From an uncultured Rhodospirillaceae bacterium (GTDB taxonomy: Bacteria; Pseudomonadota; Alphaproteobacteria; Rhodospirillales; Casp-alpha2): a stretch of DNA of 5,561 nt. Positions within the stretch are counted from its first letter, which is position 1; each line of letters opens with the position of its first letter. Below the pieces are notes generated by a model. It was not told the DNA's origin and did not search any database. It saw only the letters and a program-made list of their open reading frames with translations. The DNA is taken from contig CAJWVP010000209.1 of assembly GCA_913048145.1 (NCBI GenBank), forward strand, positions 1 through 5,561. Reading direction: 5' to 3'. The position numbers and the translations under genes are program-made. Shown piece after piece: positions 5,484 to 5,561 of the stretch.

Positions 5484-5560
5484 CGGGGAGTAGCTCAGTC
5501 TGGTAGAGTACTCGGCTGGGGGCCGAGCGGTCGCTGGTTCGAATCCAGTCTCCCCGACCA
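5484..5560 (+). tRNA. tRNA-Pro (anticodon GGG)
   Basis: A complete 77-base cloverleaf is present. The acceptor stem is CGGGGAG (5484-5490) with CTCCCCG (5550-5556). The D arm is GCTC/GAGT, including one G-T pair. The anticodon stem CTCGG/CCGAG encloses the loop CTGGGGG, giving anticodon GGG, which reads CCC and CCU. The T arm is GCTGG-TTCGAAT-CCAGT, followed by A73 and an encoded CCA (5558-5560). The C1-G72 acceptor pair, with A73, is characteristic of bacterial tRNA-Pro. It lies 90 bases after the MerR-type gene with its own promoter. The window ends one base after it, so integration or terminator features downstream cannot be judged. Confidence 0.97.
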
Positions 5561-5561
5561 T

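Noticed and set aside
5322..5561. Minus-strand open frame beginning MVGETGFEPATARPP
   Set aside because: This is the reverse complement of the tRNA-Pro gene, a well-known source of false protein annotations. It also overlaps merR and has no ribosome binding site within the window.
1..5561. CRISPR array, insertion sequence, phage or other mobile or defence module
   Set aside because: No tandem repeat-spacer pattern, transposase, integrase or terminal repeats were seen; every sizeable open stretch is accounted for by conserved housekeeping genes.

Overview
This window reads as ordinary chromosomal housekeeping DNA from an alphaproteobacterium, most likely Rhodospirillales-like. The evidence is the C-terminus of a membrane H+-pyrophosphatase, a bamE-type lipoprotein gene divergent from a ubiquinol-cytochrome c chaperone gene, and then the order yceD (DUF177), rpmF, plsX, fabH, ihfA, merR. 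The HANTSAAS form of the FabH asparagine motif and the four-cysteine L32 fit the same placement. The taxonomic call rests on gene order and protein style only; no search was run.

Layout. Positions 1-462 hold the 3' end of hppA (+), cut by the window edge. A strong hairpin with a T run at 484-518 ends it and can also serve the convergent bamE (545-988, -). Between bamE and the next gene lie two candidate promoters facing opposite ways whose -10 boxes overlap (about 1008-1059). From about 1060 everything is on the plus strand: cytochrome bc1 chaperone (1075-1623), yceD (1659-2213), rpmF (2293-2478), plsX (2556-3608), fabH (3608-4606, overlapping plsX by one base), ihfA (4687-4992), a small MerR-type regulator (5007-5393), and a complete tRNA-Pro(GGG) (5484-5560) with its own well-formed promoter.

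How the genes relate. PlsX and FabH connect fatty-acid synthesis to phospholipid synthesis and are probably translated together. YceD and L32 belong to ribosome biogenesis and commonly sit beside plsX-fabH, so the cluster ties membrane and ribosome production to growth. BamE assembles outer-membrane proteins, and the chaperone assists respiratory complex III. IhfA is one half of the IHF DNA-bending protein. The MerR-type protein is an uncharacterised regulator with no visible effector domain.

I found no clearly new system. The items worth checking are regulatory: two palindromes between rpmF and plsX, overlapping divergent promoters at bamE, repeats upstream of ihfA, and the uncharacterised MerR partner of ihfA. 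Intergenic gaps are all under 100 bases.
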